The notes: generated by a model from the sequence alone, not told the origin. A stretch of DNA of 64,000 bases from Micromonospora sp. U21 (GCF_018070045.1 NZ_JAGPYK010000024.1:1-64000), one strand, 5' to 3'; shown: positions 1 through 7,727, counted from the first letter of the stretch. Program-made: numbers and translations.

Positions 1-31
1 GGGAACAACCGGACCTGCACGACGATCTTCA

Positions 32-439
32 CTAGGCGTCCTGGTCGGCGTAGTCCTCTTCGGCGGCCATCGACTTCGGCCACCGCCGCCAGGCAGCCCG
101 GTCCGCTTCGTCTTCGGAGCAGCGAGTGACGGTCGTCAGGTGGGTCACGGCGGCGTCGATGTAGAGCGCAGCCTGATCAACCGCGCCGAGGTCCGGGGCG
201 TCGTAGCCGAGCCGCGCCAGTTCCGCGTCCAGCTCTGCGGCCCGCGCCTCGCTCGCCTGCTGCACGCGGGTCGCGTGCCGGCGGCGCGCCTCGTTCAGCC
301 AACCGGGCGTGCTGTCACGCAGCGACCGGACGTTTTTCTTCGTCCAGGGATGGCCGAGTTTCGGCAGGTCCGAGTAGTCGATGCCGAGGGCCTTGGCGGC
401 CAAACCCGGCTTCACGGGCCTGTCCAGTTTGGCGAGCAT
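32..439 (-). CDS. Hypothetical protein, possible DUF5997-like N-terminus
   Basis: A 135-residue soluble protein with no signal peptide or membrane segment. I start it at the ATG followed by Leu-Ala-Lys-Leu-Asp rather than 11 codons upstream, because the upstream start would run into the divergent transposase gene. The first 55 residues contain Lys-Pro-x-x-Ala-Ala-Lys-x-Leu-Gly-Ile and, further on, Pro-x-Trp-Leu-x-Glu-x-Arg-Arg. That pattern weakly recalls the small actinobacterial DUF5997 family. The middle is rich in Ala, Glu and Arg and probably helical; the tail is acidic. It lies back to back with the transposase (24 bp between start codons). It may be a resident gene beside the insertion or element cargo. 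Function unknown. Confidence 0.55.
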   Translation of the reverse strand: MLAKLDRPVKPGLAAKALGIDYSDLPKLGHPWTKKNVRSLRDSTPGWLNEARRRHATRVQQASEARAAELDAELARLGYDAPDLGAVDQAALYIDAAVTHLTTVTRCSEDEADRAAWRRWPKSMAAEEDYADQDA

Positions 440-462
440 GACCACACCGTAGCATCTTATCC

Positions 463-894
463 ATGTCACCAAGATGGACGCCAGACCCGGATGTTCGCCG
501 AGGTAGAAGCGTTATCGACAACCTGCAGGTTCATCTTGTCTTTGTCACCAAGTATCGGCGGGGCGTCCTCAACGACGCGATGCTCACCCACTGCGAACAG
601 GTCATGCGGAACGTGTGTGCCGACCTGGGCGCGGCGCTGCGCGAGTTCAACGGCGAGGATGACCACGTGCACCTGCTCGTGCACTACCCGCCGAAGCTGT
701 CGATCTCCACGCTCGTCAACCGGCTTAAGGGCGTCTCAGCGCACTACCTACGCAAGGAGTTCGCCGGCCGGATCAACCGGCACATCATGCACGGACACCT
801 GTGGTCGCCGTCGTACTTCGCCGCGTCCTGCGGCGGCACCCCACTAGAAGTGATCAAGGAATACATCAAAGAACAGAAACATCCCGGTCCGTGA
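463..894 (+). CDS. tnpA: IS200/IS605 family transposase TnpA (Y1 HUH)
   Basis: Single-strand transposase of the IS200/IS605 type, 143 residues, the usual length for the family. The HUH metal-binding motif His-Val-His is seen near residue 69 (Asp-Asp-His-Val-His-Leu-Leu-Val), and the candidate catalytic tyrosine near residue 136 (Val-Ile-Lys-Glu-Tyr-Ile-Lys-Glu-Gln). The reading frame is open throughout, so the protein looks functional. A G/C-rich imperfect hairpin just after the stop is the expected right-end recognition structure. No tnpB follows it; the only tnpB in the window is 5.6 kb away beside a broken tnpA. This enzyme could therefore act as an autonomous IS200-like element and perhaps supply transposase in trans. 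Confidence 0.93.
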   Translation: MSPRWTPDPDVRRGRSVIDNLQVHLVFVTKYRRGVLNDAMLTHCEQVMRNVCADLGAALREFNGEDDHVHLLVHYPPKLSISTLVNRLKGVSAHYLRKEFAGRINRHIMHGHLWSPSYFAASCGGTPLEVIKEYIKEQKHPGP

Positions 895-899
895 CGCGA

Positions 900-934
900 C
901 TCCTCCCGGCCCTCAAGGCCCGGGATTCTCGCTA
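900..934 (+). mobile_element. Right-end hairpin of the IS200-type element
   Basis: Directly after the tnpA stop lies an imperfect hairpin (cccgg / ccggg arms around a CTCAA loop) followed by GATTCTCGCTAC. IS200/IS605 transposases recognise such subterminal hairpins. The resident sequence (a CBM2 remnant) becomes recognisable immediately after it, which places the right boundary at about 931-937. I could not fix the left boundary. Confidence 0.6.
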
Positions 935-937
935 CAT

Positions 938-1160
938 CCGGTTGAAGCCGATGTTGGCGGTGGCGCCGGCACCGAGGTTGCCGTTCACGACTCGTTGGTG
1001 GCGGTGACCTGGTTGCCGGTCTGGCTCCACCGTGCCGATTAGCCCTGGGTGACCCGCTGGTTTCCGGGGAAGGCGAACATCAGCGCCCAGCCGGTGAGCG
1101 GGTCGCCGAGGTTCTTGATCGTCATGTTGGCGCTGAGGCCGGTGCTCGGACCCGCGCTCA
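938..1160 (-). pseudogene. Decayed CBM2 (cellulose-binding) gene fragment
   Basis: Read on the minus strand, this stretch translates to a clear family-2 carbohydrate-binding module: Leu-Ser-Ala-Asn-Met-Thr-Ile-Lys-Asn, then Thr-Gly-Trp-Ala-Leu-Met-Phe-Ala-Phe-Pro-Gly, Gln-Arg-Val-Thr-Gln and Gly-Asn-Gln-Val-Thr-Ala-Thr-Asn. An in-frame TAA follows Val-Thr-Gln-Gly. The frame then shifts after Thr-Asn-Glu-Ser, and the last strand (Asn-Gly-Asn-Leu-Gly-Ala-Gly-Ala-Thr) continues in another frame. A GTG with an AGGAG 7-8 bases upstream sits at the 5' edge. No catalytic domain or signal peptide is left. CBM2 modules normally anchor secreted cellulases, xylanases or chitinases. The fragment ends where the IS200 right end begins. 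Confidence 0.8.
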
Positions 1161-1200
1161 CGCGATCTGGCTCCTGTCGCGTTGAATCGACAGTGTGCCA

Positions 1201-1214
1201 TGGAAGCGCTCCCA
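1201..1214. promoter_or_regulatory. CebR-like operator
   Basis: TGGAAGCGCTCCCA differs by one base from the 14-bp CebR palindrome TGGGAGCGCTCCCA known from Streptomyces cellulose/cello-oligosaccharide genes. It lies about 40 bp upstream of the CBM2 remnant, in the orientation expected for its old promoter. Confidence 0.75.
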
Positions 1215-1311
1215 CAACAAGCGCGCGGCAGGCCGCATCAGCGCGATGTTTCGATCTCGTTTTGGGGCTTTCACAAAGCCGTGACGGGCGTTACAGTCGC
1301 AGCATCGTCGA

Positions 1312-1325
1312 TGGGAGCGCTTCCA
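1312..1325. promoter_or_regulatory. CebR-like operator
   Basis: TGGGAGCGCTTCCA, again one mismatch from the CebR consensus, 98 bp further upstream of the CBM2 remnant than the previous box. The two together look like the control region of a lost cellulase gene. The second could also act at a distance on the beta-glucosidase gene at 1778. Confidence 0.75.
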
Positions 1326-1535
1326 TCGATGATGGTTCCAACTCGAAGATCACCGGGACCGTCTCTGACGGACCGGGGAACCAGCCCGAGGGCTGACGAC
1401 GGGCCAGCCCGGACGCCGCCGTCAGCCATCATCCCGCCACACGGAGGGAGGTGGAACCAGAGCCACTCGCGTGGCCCGGCTCCCGCGCGACACGCACGGC
1501 AGGACCCACAATCCGCCCGTGTGTGTGCAGTTACG

Positions 1536-1568
1536 GTGGGGACGGGGGTTGCCCTCCCCCGTCCCCAC
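1536..1568. terminator. Perfect 13-bp hairpin, terminator or attenuator
   Basis: GTGGGGACGGGGG pairs perfectly with CCCCCGTCCCCAC across a 7-base loop. There is no U-tract on either side. It lies about 210 bp upstream of the beta-glucosidase gene and beyond the CebR boxes. It is a strong structure that could end leftward or rightward transcripts. The rest of 1570-1720 shows nothing I recognise. Confidence 0.5.
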
Positions 1569-1722
1569 ACTAAACCCCCGTTCACGATGGGAAAAGAGGC
1601 CGACGGGACAGGCGCGCCGCGCCGCCCGGTCGGCCTCGTTCGCTGTCCGGGGCCCGCATCGCCTCAACCTGCCACAGCCGGCCGGCACGACGGCCGGCTG
1701 ACCGGGCCGGCCGCCCCTGCCC

Positions 1723-1741
1723 TATTCTGGGAGCGCTCCCG
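1723..1741 (+). promoter_or_regulatory. Probable bgl promoter -10 with overlapping CebR box
   Basis: TGGGAGCGCTCCCG at 1728-1741 matches the CebR consensus at 13 of 14 positions. TATTCT (1723-1728), a plausible -10 element, overlaps its left edge, so a bound repressor would block RNA polymerase. The gene starts 37 bp downstream behind GAGGAGAA. Confidence 0.75.
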
Positions 1742-1777
1742 AACTTCGGCGGTTGCCCGTATCCACGAGGAGAATCC

Positions 1778-3121
1778 ATGTCGATACCTACCGGGCCCGC
1801 CGGCCCGCTGCGCTTCCCCCGCGACTTCGGTTGGGGCGCGGCCACCTCCGCGTACCAGATCGAGGGCGCCGCCAAGGAGGACGGCCGCGGTGAGTCGGTC
1901 TGGGACACCTTCAGCCGCACCCCCGGGCGCACCCGCAACGGCGACACCGGCGACGTGGCCGCCGACCACTACCACCGGTACGTCGAGGACCTCGACCTGA
2001 TGCGCGACCTCGGGCTGCGCAGCTACCGCTTCTCCATCTCCTGGCCCCGGATCCAACCCGACGGCAGCGGCGCACCCAACCAGCGCGGGCTCGACTTCTA
2101 CCGCCGCCTCCTCGACGGCCTGCACGAGCGCGGCATCGCCCCGATGGCCACCCTGTTCCACTGGGACCTGCCGCAGGCCCTGCAGGACGCCGGCGGGTGG
2201 GAGTCACGCGACACCGCCAACCGCTTCGCCGACTACGCCGACGCGGTCTTCCGCGCCCTCGGCGACCGCGTCCCGGCCTGGCTGACCATCAACGAGCCCA
2301 AGACCGTGGTGCAGAACGGCTACCTCGGTGGCCACCACGCACCGGGCCGGCAGGACCCGGACGCGGCCTACCTCGTCGCACACCACCTGCAACTCGCCCA
2401 CGGGCTCGCCGTCCGCGCGCTGCGCGCCGCCGGCGGCACCGCTCGGATCGGTCCCGCGCTCAACCTGCACCCCTGCTACCCCGCGGACGACTCACCGGAG
2501 GCCGCTGCGGCGGCCCGGCTCTACGACGGCTACGAGAACCGCCTCTACCTCGACTCGCTGCTCAAGGGCAGCTACCCGCAGGACGTGCTGGCCGACCTGG
2601 GCCCGCAGAGCCGGATGGCCCGCGGCATCCGCGACGGCGACCTGGCCGTGATCTCCTCGCCGGTCGACCTGCTCGCCGTGCAGTACTACACGCCGATCTA
2701 CGTCACCGCAGACGGCGGCACCGAGCACCGCTGGCCGACCTCCGAGGCCGAATGGCAACAGATCTACCCCGACGGGATGTACGACATCCTGACCCGGGTC
2801 ACCCGCGAATACGGCCCGATCCCGCTCACCGTCACCGAGAACGGGCTGCCCACACCGGACGCCCTGGCCGCGGACGGCAGCGTCGACGACGCCGGCCGGA
2901 TCAGCTTCCTGCGCGACCACCTGACCGCCGCGCACCGGGCCATCAGCGCCGGGGTGCCGCTGGAGAGCTTCCACGTCTGGTCACTGCTGGACAACTTCGA
3001 ATGGGCCGAGGGGTACGACCAGCGGTGGGGACTGGTCTACGTGGACTACCCGACCCAGCGGCGGGTGCTCAAGACCAGCGCCCACTGGTACCGCTCGGTC
3101 ATCGCCGACGGCGGCTTCTGA
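1778..3121 (+). CDS. GH1 beta-glucosidase
   Basis: Family-1 glycoside hydrolase of 447 residues, typical length. It hydrolyses terminal beta-glucosides such as cellobiose and, lacking a signal peptide, acts in the cytoplasm. The N-terminal signature Phe-Gly-Trp-Gly-Ala-Ala-Thr-Ser-Ala-Tyr-Gln-Ile-Glu-Gly is intact. The acid/base Glu173 lies in Thr-Ile-Asn-Glu-Pro and the nucleophile Glu354 in Val-Thr-Glu-Asn-Gly; the C-terminal Trp-Ser-Leu-Leu-Asp-Asn-Phe-Glu-Trp is also present. The ATG has a GAGGAGAA ribosome site. A CebR-like box overlaps the promoter, so the enzyme is probably induced by cello-oligosaccharides, as bglC is in Streptomyces. No transporter is adjacent; it stands alone, convergent with the roadblock gene. 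The second GH1 gene at 45738 is a clear paralogue. Confidence 0.95.
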   Translation: MSIPTGPAGPLRFPRDFGWGAATSAYQIEGAAKEDGRGESVWDTFSRTPGRTRNGDTGDVAADHYHRYVEDLDLMRDLGLRSYRFSISWPRIQPDGSGAPNQRGLDFYRRLLDGLHERGIAPMATLFHWDLPQALQDAGGWESRDTANRFADYADAVFRALGDRVPAWLTINEPKTVVQNGYLGGHHAPGRQDPDAAYLVAHHLQLAHGLAVRALRAAGGTARIGPALNLHPCYPADDSPEAAAAARLYDGYENRLYLDSLLKGSYPQDVLADLGPQSRMARGIRDGDLAVISSPVDLLAVQYYTPIYVTADGGTEHRWPTSEAEWQQIYPDGMYDILTRVTREYGPIPLTVTENGLPTPDALAADGSVDDAGRISFLRDHLTAAHRAISAGVPLESFHVWSLLDNFEWAEGYDQRWGLVYVDYPTQRRVLKTSAHWYRSVIADGGF

Positions 3122-3152
3122 GCGGGCCGCCCGGACAGCCGGGCCCCGGCGG

Positions 3153-3170
3153 CCGGCTCCGGTGAGCCGG
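3153..3170. terminator. Short hairpin between convergent genes
   Basis: CCGGCTC and GAGCCGG form a 7-bp stem with a 4-base loop between the convergent beta-glucosidase and roadblock genes, where a bidirectional terminator would be expected. No T-run is present. Confidence 0.4.
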
Positions 3171-3197
3171 TGACCGTCCGGGGCGCGGCCGGGCCGG

Positions 3198-3620
3198 TCA
3201 GCGCGGCAGCGCCTGCTGCAACTCCGCCCGCAGCGCTGGGGTGAGCATCTCCCCCGCCTGCTTCGCCAGCCGGGCCATCTCGTAGCCCACCACGCCGATG
3301 TCCGCGTCCCCCGCGGCGAGAGTGGCCAGGATCGACCCGTCCCGCACCTGCATCACCAGGAAGTAGCCCCGGCCCATCTCGACCACCGTCTGCTTGACGA
3401 CGTCGCCGTCGAACATCTGGGCCGCGCCCGCGGTGATGCTCATCAGCCCGGAGGTCACTGCGGCGAGCTTGTCCGCGTGATCGCGGGGCAGGTTGTCGGA
3501 GATCGCCACCAGCAGCCCGTCGGAGGAGACCACCACCGCGTGCGCCACGCCCGGCACCCGCTCCGCGAACGCGCTCACCAGCCAGCTCAGGTCCCGTGCC
3601 TCCTGGCTCAACGTCGTCAC
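3198..3620 (-). CDS. Roadblock/LC7 (MglB-like) regulator, CvnB type
   Basis: A 140-residue roadblock/LC7 protein with the hallmark Gly-Val-Ala-His-Ala-Val-Val-Val-Ser-Ser-Asp-Gly-Leu-Leu and a later Gly-Ser-Ile-Leu-Ala-Thr-Leu-Ala. In actinobacterial conservons such proteins (CvnB) sit between a membrane histidine kinase (CvnA), a DUF742 protein (CvnC) and a small GTPase (CvnD). They are thought to act as a scaffold or GTPase-activating partner. Here the gene follows the kinase with a 4-bp overlap (ATGA) and is the last gene of the unit. DUF742 and GTPase genes are absent, because the next gene is a convergent hydrolase. It is cytoplasmic and has no membrane segment. Confidence 0.9.
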   Translation of the reverse strand: MTTLSQEARDLSWLVSAFAERVPGVAHAVVVSSDGLLVAISDNLPRDHADKLAAVTSGLMSITAGAAQMFDGDVVKQTVVEMGRGYFLVMQVRDGSILATLAAGDADIGVVGYEMARLAKQAGEMLTPALRAELQQALPR

Positions 3621-6157
3621 TGTCGTCGTCCCCCTTCATCGTGCCCCCCGGACGGTGGCACGGGTATCTCGGTGGTGTCCTCGGCCTCGGCACGCCGTAC
3701 CCCGTTGTAGAGCCGGGAAAGCATGCCACCGACCGCTTCCGGGTCCAGGTCGTCACGCGCCGGCGCCGACTGCGGCCGGGCCGGGCGCGTGACCGCGGAG
3801 AGCTGCGCCATCGGCACCCGCATCGGCAGGCCCCGCTCGTTCGTGCCCGCGGTCACCGGGGTGGCCGGCGGCACGACCGGCCCCGGCCCCGCCGGTTCGG
3901 CCGGGCCCTCCCGGGACCACCAACCGCCGCCGCCACCCGACGAGGCCGGGGCGAGCACGTCCTCCGCGCGGACCGGCACCGGGCGGGCCTGACGCGGCAC
4001 GGCGGCCGCGGGCGGGCGACCCGCAACCGGCAGGTCCAGCGGCGCGACGGCCGGCCCGGACGAGCCGGTGGCCCGGGCGGCCCCGGGCATCCGCTGCGTG
4101 TTGACTCCCCGAGCGGCGCCCGCCGCCAGCATCCGTGCCGGGGCCCGGGTATCCAGCTCCACCGCGCCCGCCGGGGCCAGCAACGCGGCGGGCAGCGCGA
4201 GCCGGGCGACCAGGCCGTCCTGGCCGCCGTCCAACCGCACCCGCACGCCAAGCCGGGCAGCCAGGTGGCTGACCACGAACAGCCCCATCCGCTCGACCGT
4301 CGCGACGTCCGCAGCTGGCGGGCTGGCCAGCACCCCGTTCGCCTCGGCCAGGGCGGCGGGGCTCATGCCCAGGCCACGGTCCGTGATCTCGATCAGCGCG
4401 CCCACGGCCTCGACCCGGGCGGTCACCGCCACGACGGTGTCCGGGCGGGAGAACGCGGTGGCGTTCTCCAACAGCTCGGCCAGCATGTGCACCAGCTCAC
4501 CGACGGCATGCCCGACCACGTGCACGTCGCCCACCGACTCGAGGCGGACCCGCTGGTACTGCTCGATCTCGGCGGCGGCCGCCAGCAGCACCGGGCCGAG
4601 ACCGACCGGCCGGTTCCACCGGCGGGTGGACTCGGTGCCGGCGAGCACCAGCAGGCTCTCGTCGTTACGGCGCATCCGGGCAGCCAGGTGATCGAGCTTG
4701 AACAGGTTCTCCAGCTGCTCCGGGTCGCTCTCCTCGCGCTCCAGATCGTCCAGCAGCTCCAGCTGGCGCTCCACCAGCACCTGGCTGCGCCGGGCCAGGT
4801 TGACGAACATCGCGTTGACGTTGCGCCGCATCGTCGCCTGCTCGACGGCGACGGTGACCGCACTGCGGTGCACCGCGACGAAAGCCTCCGCCAGCTCGCC
4901 AATCTCGTCGAGCGAGCGGACCACCGCCGGCGCGACCTCGATGCCCGGCACCCCGCCGGTGACGGTCCGCAGCCGGTCCAGCGCATCCGGCAGCTCGACC
5001 TGCGCGATCCGCAACGCCTGGCTGCGCAGCAACCGCATCGACCGGGCGACCGAGCGCCCGACGAGCAGCGAGATCAGCAGGGCGACCAGCAGCACGGCGA
5101 CGATCCCACCGGCCACCAGCAGGGTGGTCCTCAGCTGACCGCTGCTGACGCCGTCGGCCTGCCGGACAGCGTCGTCGAGCACCCCCGCCTCGACCTGGCG
5201 CAGCAGGTCCTGGCGCTGCTGGCTGGCCGCCCACCACTGCTCCGAGGGCAGCACCTCCGGCGCCGCGTCGCCGGCCGGCAGGCTGCGCTCCTCCAGTTGG
5301 GTGGCGACCAGGAACATCGGGTCCACCGAGGTCTCGTCGTACCGGCGGATCTGATCGGTGGTGGCGGCCACCCGGAACGCGCCGAGCGCGGTCAGCTGCT
5401 GGGCGCGCAGGTCGGTGAGGAGCACCCGGTCCTCTGTGCCGTACTGGCCGGCGCGGCCGGCGGCGTAGAGCTGGGCCCGGACCCGCGAGGAGAGCTCCTT
5501 GACCCGCGCGATCTGGACGTAGCGCAGCACCGCGTCGCTCAACGCCGGCCGCTCCTGGCCCGGCGTCGGCTCGGCGAGCAGGTCGAGCAGCGTGTCGACC
5601 GCGCGGTGGTAGTTGCTCAGGATGGTGTCGCTGCTGAGCACCGCGGGCGGGATCGCCGGCCGGATGTCGACCACCTGGTCGTACGCCTCCAGCACCTCCG
5701 AGAAGGCCACCCGCCACGAGGCGTCGGCGTCGGCCAGCGGCTCGGCCGCCCGGCGCAGGTCCACGATGGCCCGGTCGGTCGCCGCCTGCAACGGCTTCAG
5801 GGCGGTGGACGCGGCCTCCCGGTCACCACCCTTACGCAGCTCGCCCAGCTCTCCTGCCGAGCGGTCCCGCTCCTGCTGGAGCTGGTGCACGACCGCGGTG
5901 ATCTGCCGGCCGATGCCGACCTGCCGGGCGAAGTCGTTCAGCGCCGTCGTCCGCCCCACCAGCGCGCTGGTCTGCACACCGGCGAGCACCAGGAACGCCA
6001 CCGACGGCACCACCAGCACGGTGGCCAGCTTGGTGCTCATCCGCCAGTCCCGCAGGCGGAACGGCGAGCGGCGCCGGTGCGGAACGACCCGGACATCGAA
6101 GCGACGCCGGCGATGGTTCGACACCGCGCCCTTCACCGGGTCGGGACCTACCGCCAC
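3617..6157 (-). CDS. Nitrate/nitrite-sensing-type histidine kinase, CvnA type
   Basis: Membrane sensor kinase of about 846 residues. Order: a basic cytoplasmic lead; membrane helix 1 at about 45-62; an extracellular NIT-like all-helical sensor domain (repeated Arg/Gln-rich helices) to about 340; helix 2 at about 345-369; HAMP-like linker; dimerisation region with a candidate phospho-His near 488; and an HATPase domain with the N-box Glu-Leu-Leu-Glu-Asn-Ala-Thr near 558-564. A long Pro/Ala/Gly-rich disordered tail follows. I chose a GTG with GGAGGAGG upstream; a GTG 11 codons further in (Ser-Asn-His-Arg-Arg) is an alternative. It overlaps the roadblock gene by 4 bp. The ligand cannot be read from sequence. 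It resembles conservon CvnA, but the remaining two conservon partners are missing. Confidence 0.88.
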   Translation of the reverse strand: MAVGPDPVKGAVSNHRRRRFDVRVVPHRRRSPFRLRDWRMSTKLATVLVVPSVAFLVLAGVQTSALVGRTTALNDFARQVGIGRQITAVVHQLQQERDRSAGELGELRKGGDREAASTALKPLQAATDRAIVDLRRAAEPLADADASWRVAFSEVLEAYDQVVDIRPAIPPAVLSSDTILSNYHRAVDTLLDLLAEPTPGQERPALSDAVLRYVQIARVKELSSRVRAQLYAAGRAGQYGTEDRVLLTDLRAQQLTALGAFRVAATTDQIRRYDETSVDPMFLVATQLEERSLPAGDAAPEVLPSEQWWAASQQRQDLLRQVEAGVLDDAVRQADGVSSGQLRTTLLVAGGIVAVLLVALLISLLVGRSVARSMRLLRSQALRIAQVELPDALDRLRTVTGGVPGIEVAPAVVRSLDEIGELAEAFVAVHRSAVTVAVEQATMRRNVNAMFVNLARRSQVLVERQLELLDDLEREESDPEQLENLFKLDHLAARMRRNDESLLVLAGTESTRRWNRPVGLGPVLLAAAAEIEQYQRVRLESVGDVHVVGHAVGELVHMLAELLENATAFSRPDTVVAVTARVEAVGALIEITDRGLGMSPAALAEANGVLASPPAADVATVERMGLFVVSHLAARLGVRVRLDGGQDGLVARLALPAALLAPAGAVELDTRAPARMLAAGAARGVNTQRMPGAARATGSSGPAVAPLDLPVAGRPPAAAVPRQARPVPVRAEDVLAPASSGGGGGWWSREGPAEPAGPGPVVPPATPVTAGTNERGLPMRVPMAQLSAVTRPARPQSAPARDDLDPEAVGGMLSRLYNGVRRAEAEDTTEIPVPPSGGHDEGGRRQ

Positions 6158-6325
6158 CCTGCCTCCTCCGTCCTGCCGCGTCCACCGCGGTCCGGGGAGC
6201 GCAGTCCATCCAACCAGGCTCGGGAGCGCTGTCAACGGCCCGGACGGCGCAAAACTTGAGCACTTGATACCGACGGGAACACCGGCCGTTTACGGCTGGA
6301 GGATCGCCGGCATGGCCACCTCACA

Positions 6326-6500
6326 TTAGCTTCCAGGTGCTCCTTGACCGCCGCGAGCTGTTGCAGGTAGCGGGCCGACACGCCCCCGAAACTCTTGACC
6401 GATTTCTGGGCAGGGCGACAGTGGGCGGGTAGTGCACGAGCGGATGAATGTCATCGCTGTCGTAATTGGACTCGCGCATCTCCGCGCCGAAGTCTGCGCA
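6326..6500 (-). pseudogene. tnpA remnant of the IS605-type element
   Basis: Minus-strand translation gives Phe-Gly-Ala-Glu-Met-Arg-Glu-Ser-Asn-Tyr-Asp-Ser-Asp-Asp-Ile-His-Pro-Leu-Val-His-Tyr-Pro-Pro. This aligns with residues about 55-77 of the intact TnpA at 463, with the HUH His-Val-His changed to Ile-His-Pro. The next block (Gly-Gly-Val-Ser-Ala-Arg-Tyr-Leu) continues in another frame. The N-terminal third and the catalytic-tyrosine helix are missing. It lies head to head with tnpB, the standard divergent IS605 arrangement, and is certainly inactive. Confidence 0.8.
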
Positions 6501-6516
6501 CCGATACAGTGAGGGC

Positions 6517-7722
6517 GTGAAGCTGGTTGTGCCGGTGAAGCTCCTGCCGACACCCGAGCAGGCGACCGCGCTGGAGTCGACCCTGCGGGCGTGCAATGCG
6601 GCGGCTTGCGACGTGGCGACGACAGCGCGTCAGATTGACTGCTATCGCAACTACGACTTGCGCAAGCACACCTACCAGGGCATCAAGACGGAATACCGGC
6701 TCGGCGCCCAGGCAGCGCAACACGTCATCAAGAAGGTCGCCGACGCTCATGCCACGTTGACGGCGAACATCCGTGCCGGCAACCTCGGTAAGGCCGGCTC
6801 GAAGCGGCGCCGGCGGGCCGAGGTCAGCCCGATCGGGTTCCGATGGAACGCAGCCCAGCCGTACGACGCCCGGATGCTGTCCTGGCACCACGACACCCGC
6901 ACCGTGTCCATTTGGACGATTGCAGGCCGGCTAAAAGACGTGGCGTACACTGGCTCCGCCGATCAGATCAAGACCGTCGCCACCAGCAAGATCGGCGAGT
7001 CCGACCTGGTGTACCGCGATGGAATGTGGTTCCTACACGCCACCGTCGAGGTGGTCGAGGCGCCGATGTACGAGCCGGACGGCTTCCTCGGCGTGGACAT
7101 GGGCGTCGTAAACATCGCCTACGACTCCGACGGCAACCGCTATGCCGGAACGCGGCTCAATGGTTACCGCCGCAGGCAGGCCCGGCTGCGGGCCAGGTTG
7201 CAGGAGAAGGGCACCAAGTCGGCCAAGCGACTGCTGGCCCGGCGCAACAAGAAGGAAGCGCGGCACGCCGCGAACGTCAACCACCGCATTGCCAAGACCA
7301 TCGTGACCGAGGCTGCACGCACCGGCCGTGGCATCGCCGTCGAGGACCTGACGGCGATCCGCGATCGGGTCCGGCTGAGAAAGCCCCAACGGGTCACGCT
7401 CCACTCATGGTCGTTCCACCAGCTCGGCAGCTTCCTGGCCTACAAGACCCGCCGAGCCGGCGTACCGCTGGTCGAAGTCGACCCGCGCTATACCTCCCAG
7501 GCCTGCAACGGCTGCGGTCACCGCGACAGGCGGAACCGGCCGGACCAGGAAACCTTCCATTGTCGGTCTTGTGGGGTCGTTGCCCACGCAGATCACAATG
7601 CGGCCCTCAACATCGCCAAGCGCGGTGTCGAGAGCTGGGGCGCGGTCAACCGCCCGCACGCGGCACCACCTCGCAGCCAGCGAGAGGTTGATCCGCAAGC
7701 TCGCCCATTCAGCGGCGGGTAG
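6517..7722 (+). CDS. tnpB: RNA-guided endonuclease TnpB (IS605 OrfB)
   Basis: TnpB of 401 residues, full length for the family, with no frameshift. The N-terminal helix-turn-helix/wedge region begins Val-Lys-Leu-Val-Val-Pro-Val-Lys-Leu-Leu-Pro-Thr. The RuvC nuclease triad is intact: Asp in Gly-Val-Asp-Met-Gly, Glu in Ala-Val-Glu-Asp-Leu, and Asp in His-Ala-Asp-His-Asn-Ala-Ala. The zinc finger is Cys-Asn-Gly-Cys followed by Cys-Arg-Ser-Cys. I chose the GTG at 6517, since the upstream ATG would add 17 residues that overlap the tnpA remnant. TnpB proteins cut DNA guided by an RNA from the element's right end. With its tnpA dead, this copy would need transposase in trans, for example the intact one at 463. 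Confidence 0.93.
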   Translation: MKLVVPVKLLPTPEQATALESTLRACNAAACDVATTARQIDCYRNYDLRKHTYQGIKTEYRLGAQAAQHVIKKVADAHATLTANIRAGNLGKAGSKRRRRAEVSPIGFRWNAAQPYDARMLSWHHDTRTVSIWTIAGRLKDVAYTGSADQIKTVATSKIGESDLVYRDGMWFLHATVEVVEAPMYEPDGFLGVDMGVVNIAYDSDGNRYAGTRLNGYRRRQARLRARLQEKGTKSAKRLLARRNKKEARHAANVNHRIAKTIVTEAARTGRGIAVEDLTAIRDRVRLRKPQRVTLHSWSFHQLGSFLAYKTRRAGVPLVEVDPRYTSQACNGCGHRDRRNRPDQETFHCRSCGVVAHADHNAALNIAKRGVESWGAVNRPHAAPPRSQREVDPQARPFSGG

Positions 7723-7727
7723 TTGAC
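7600..7727 (+). ncRNA. Predicted omega-RNA (TnpB guide) region
   Basis: By family analogy, the guide RNA of TnpB is encoded by the 3' end of tnpB and the right end of the element, with the guide taken from the flanking DNA. The terminal stem at 7700-7719 and the adjoining TTGAC support this position. The 5' limit is a guess; no covariance evidence is available. The guide would then read into the FGGY kinase gene. Confidence 0.35.

Larger units (their letters stand above)
6320..7727. mobile_element. IS605-type element: broken tnpA plus intact tnpB
   Basis: Divergent tnpA remnant and tnpB define the element. The right end is marked by a small stem (CTCGCC 7700-7705 / GGCGGG 7714-7719) followed by TTGAC at 7723-7727, the typical end of tnpB-type elements. 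The left end is not resolved. It lies between the histidine kinase start and the FGGY kinase 3' end. Confidence 0.7.

Noticed and set aside
6210..6223. CGGGAGCGCTGTCA as another CebR-like box
   Set aside because: Three mismatches to the consensus, one half-site destroyed, and no sugar gene next to it.
3596..6259. Long plus-strand open frame opposite the histidine kinase
   Set aside because: Antisense shadow of a clearly recognisable kinase on the minus strand; low-complexity translation, no ribosome site.
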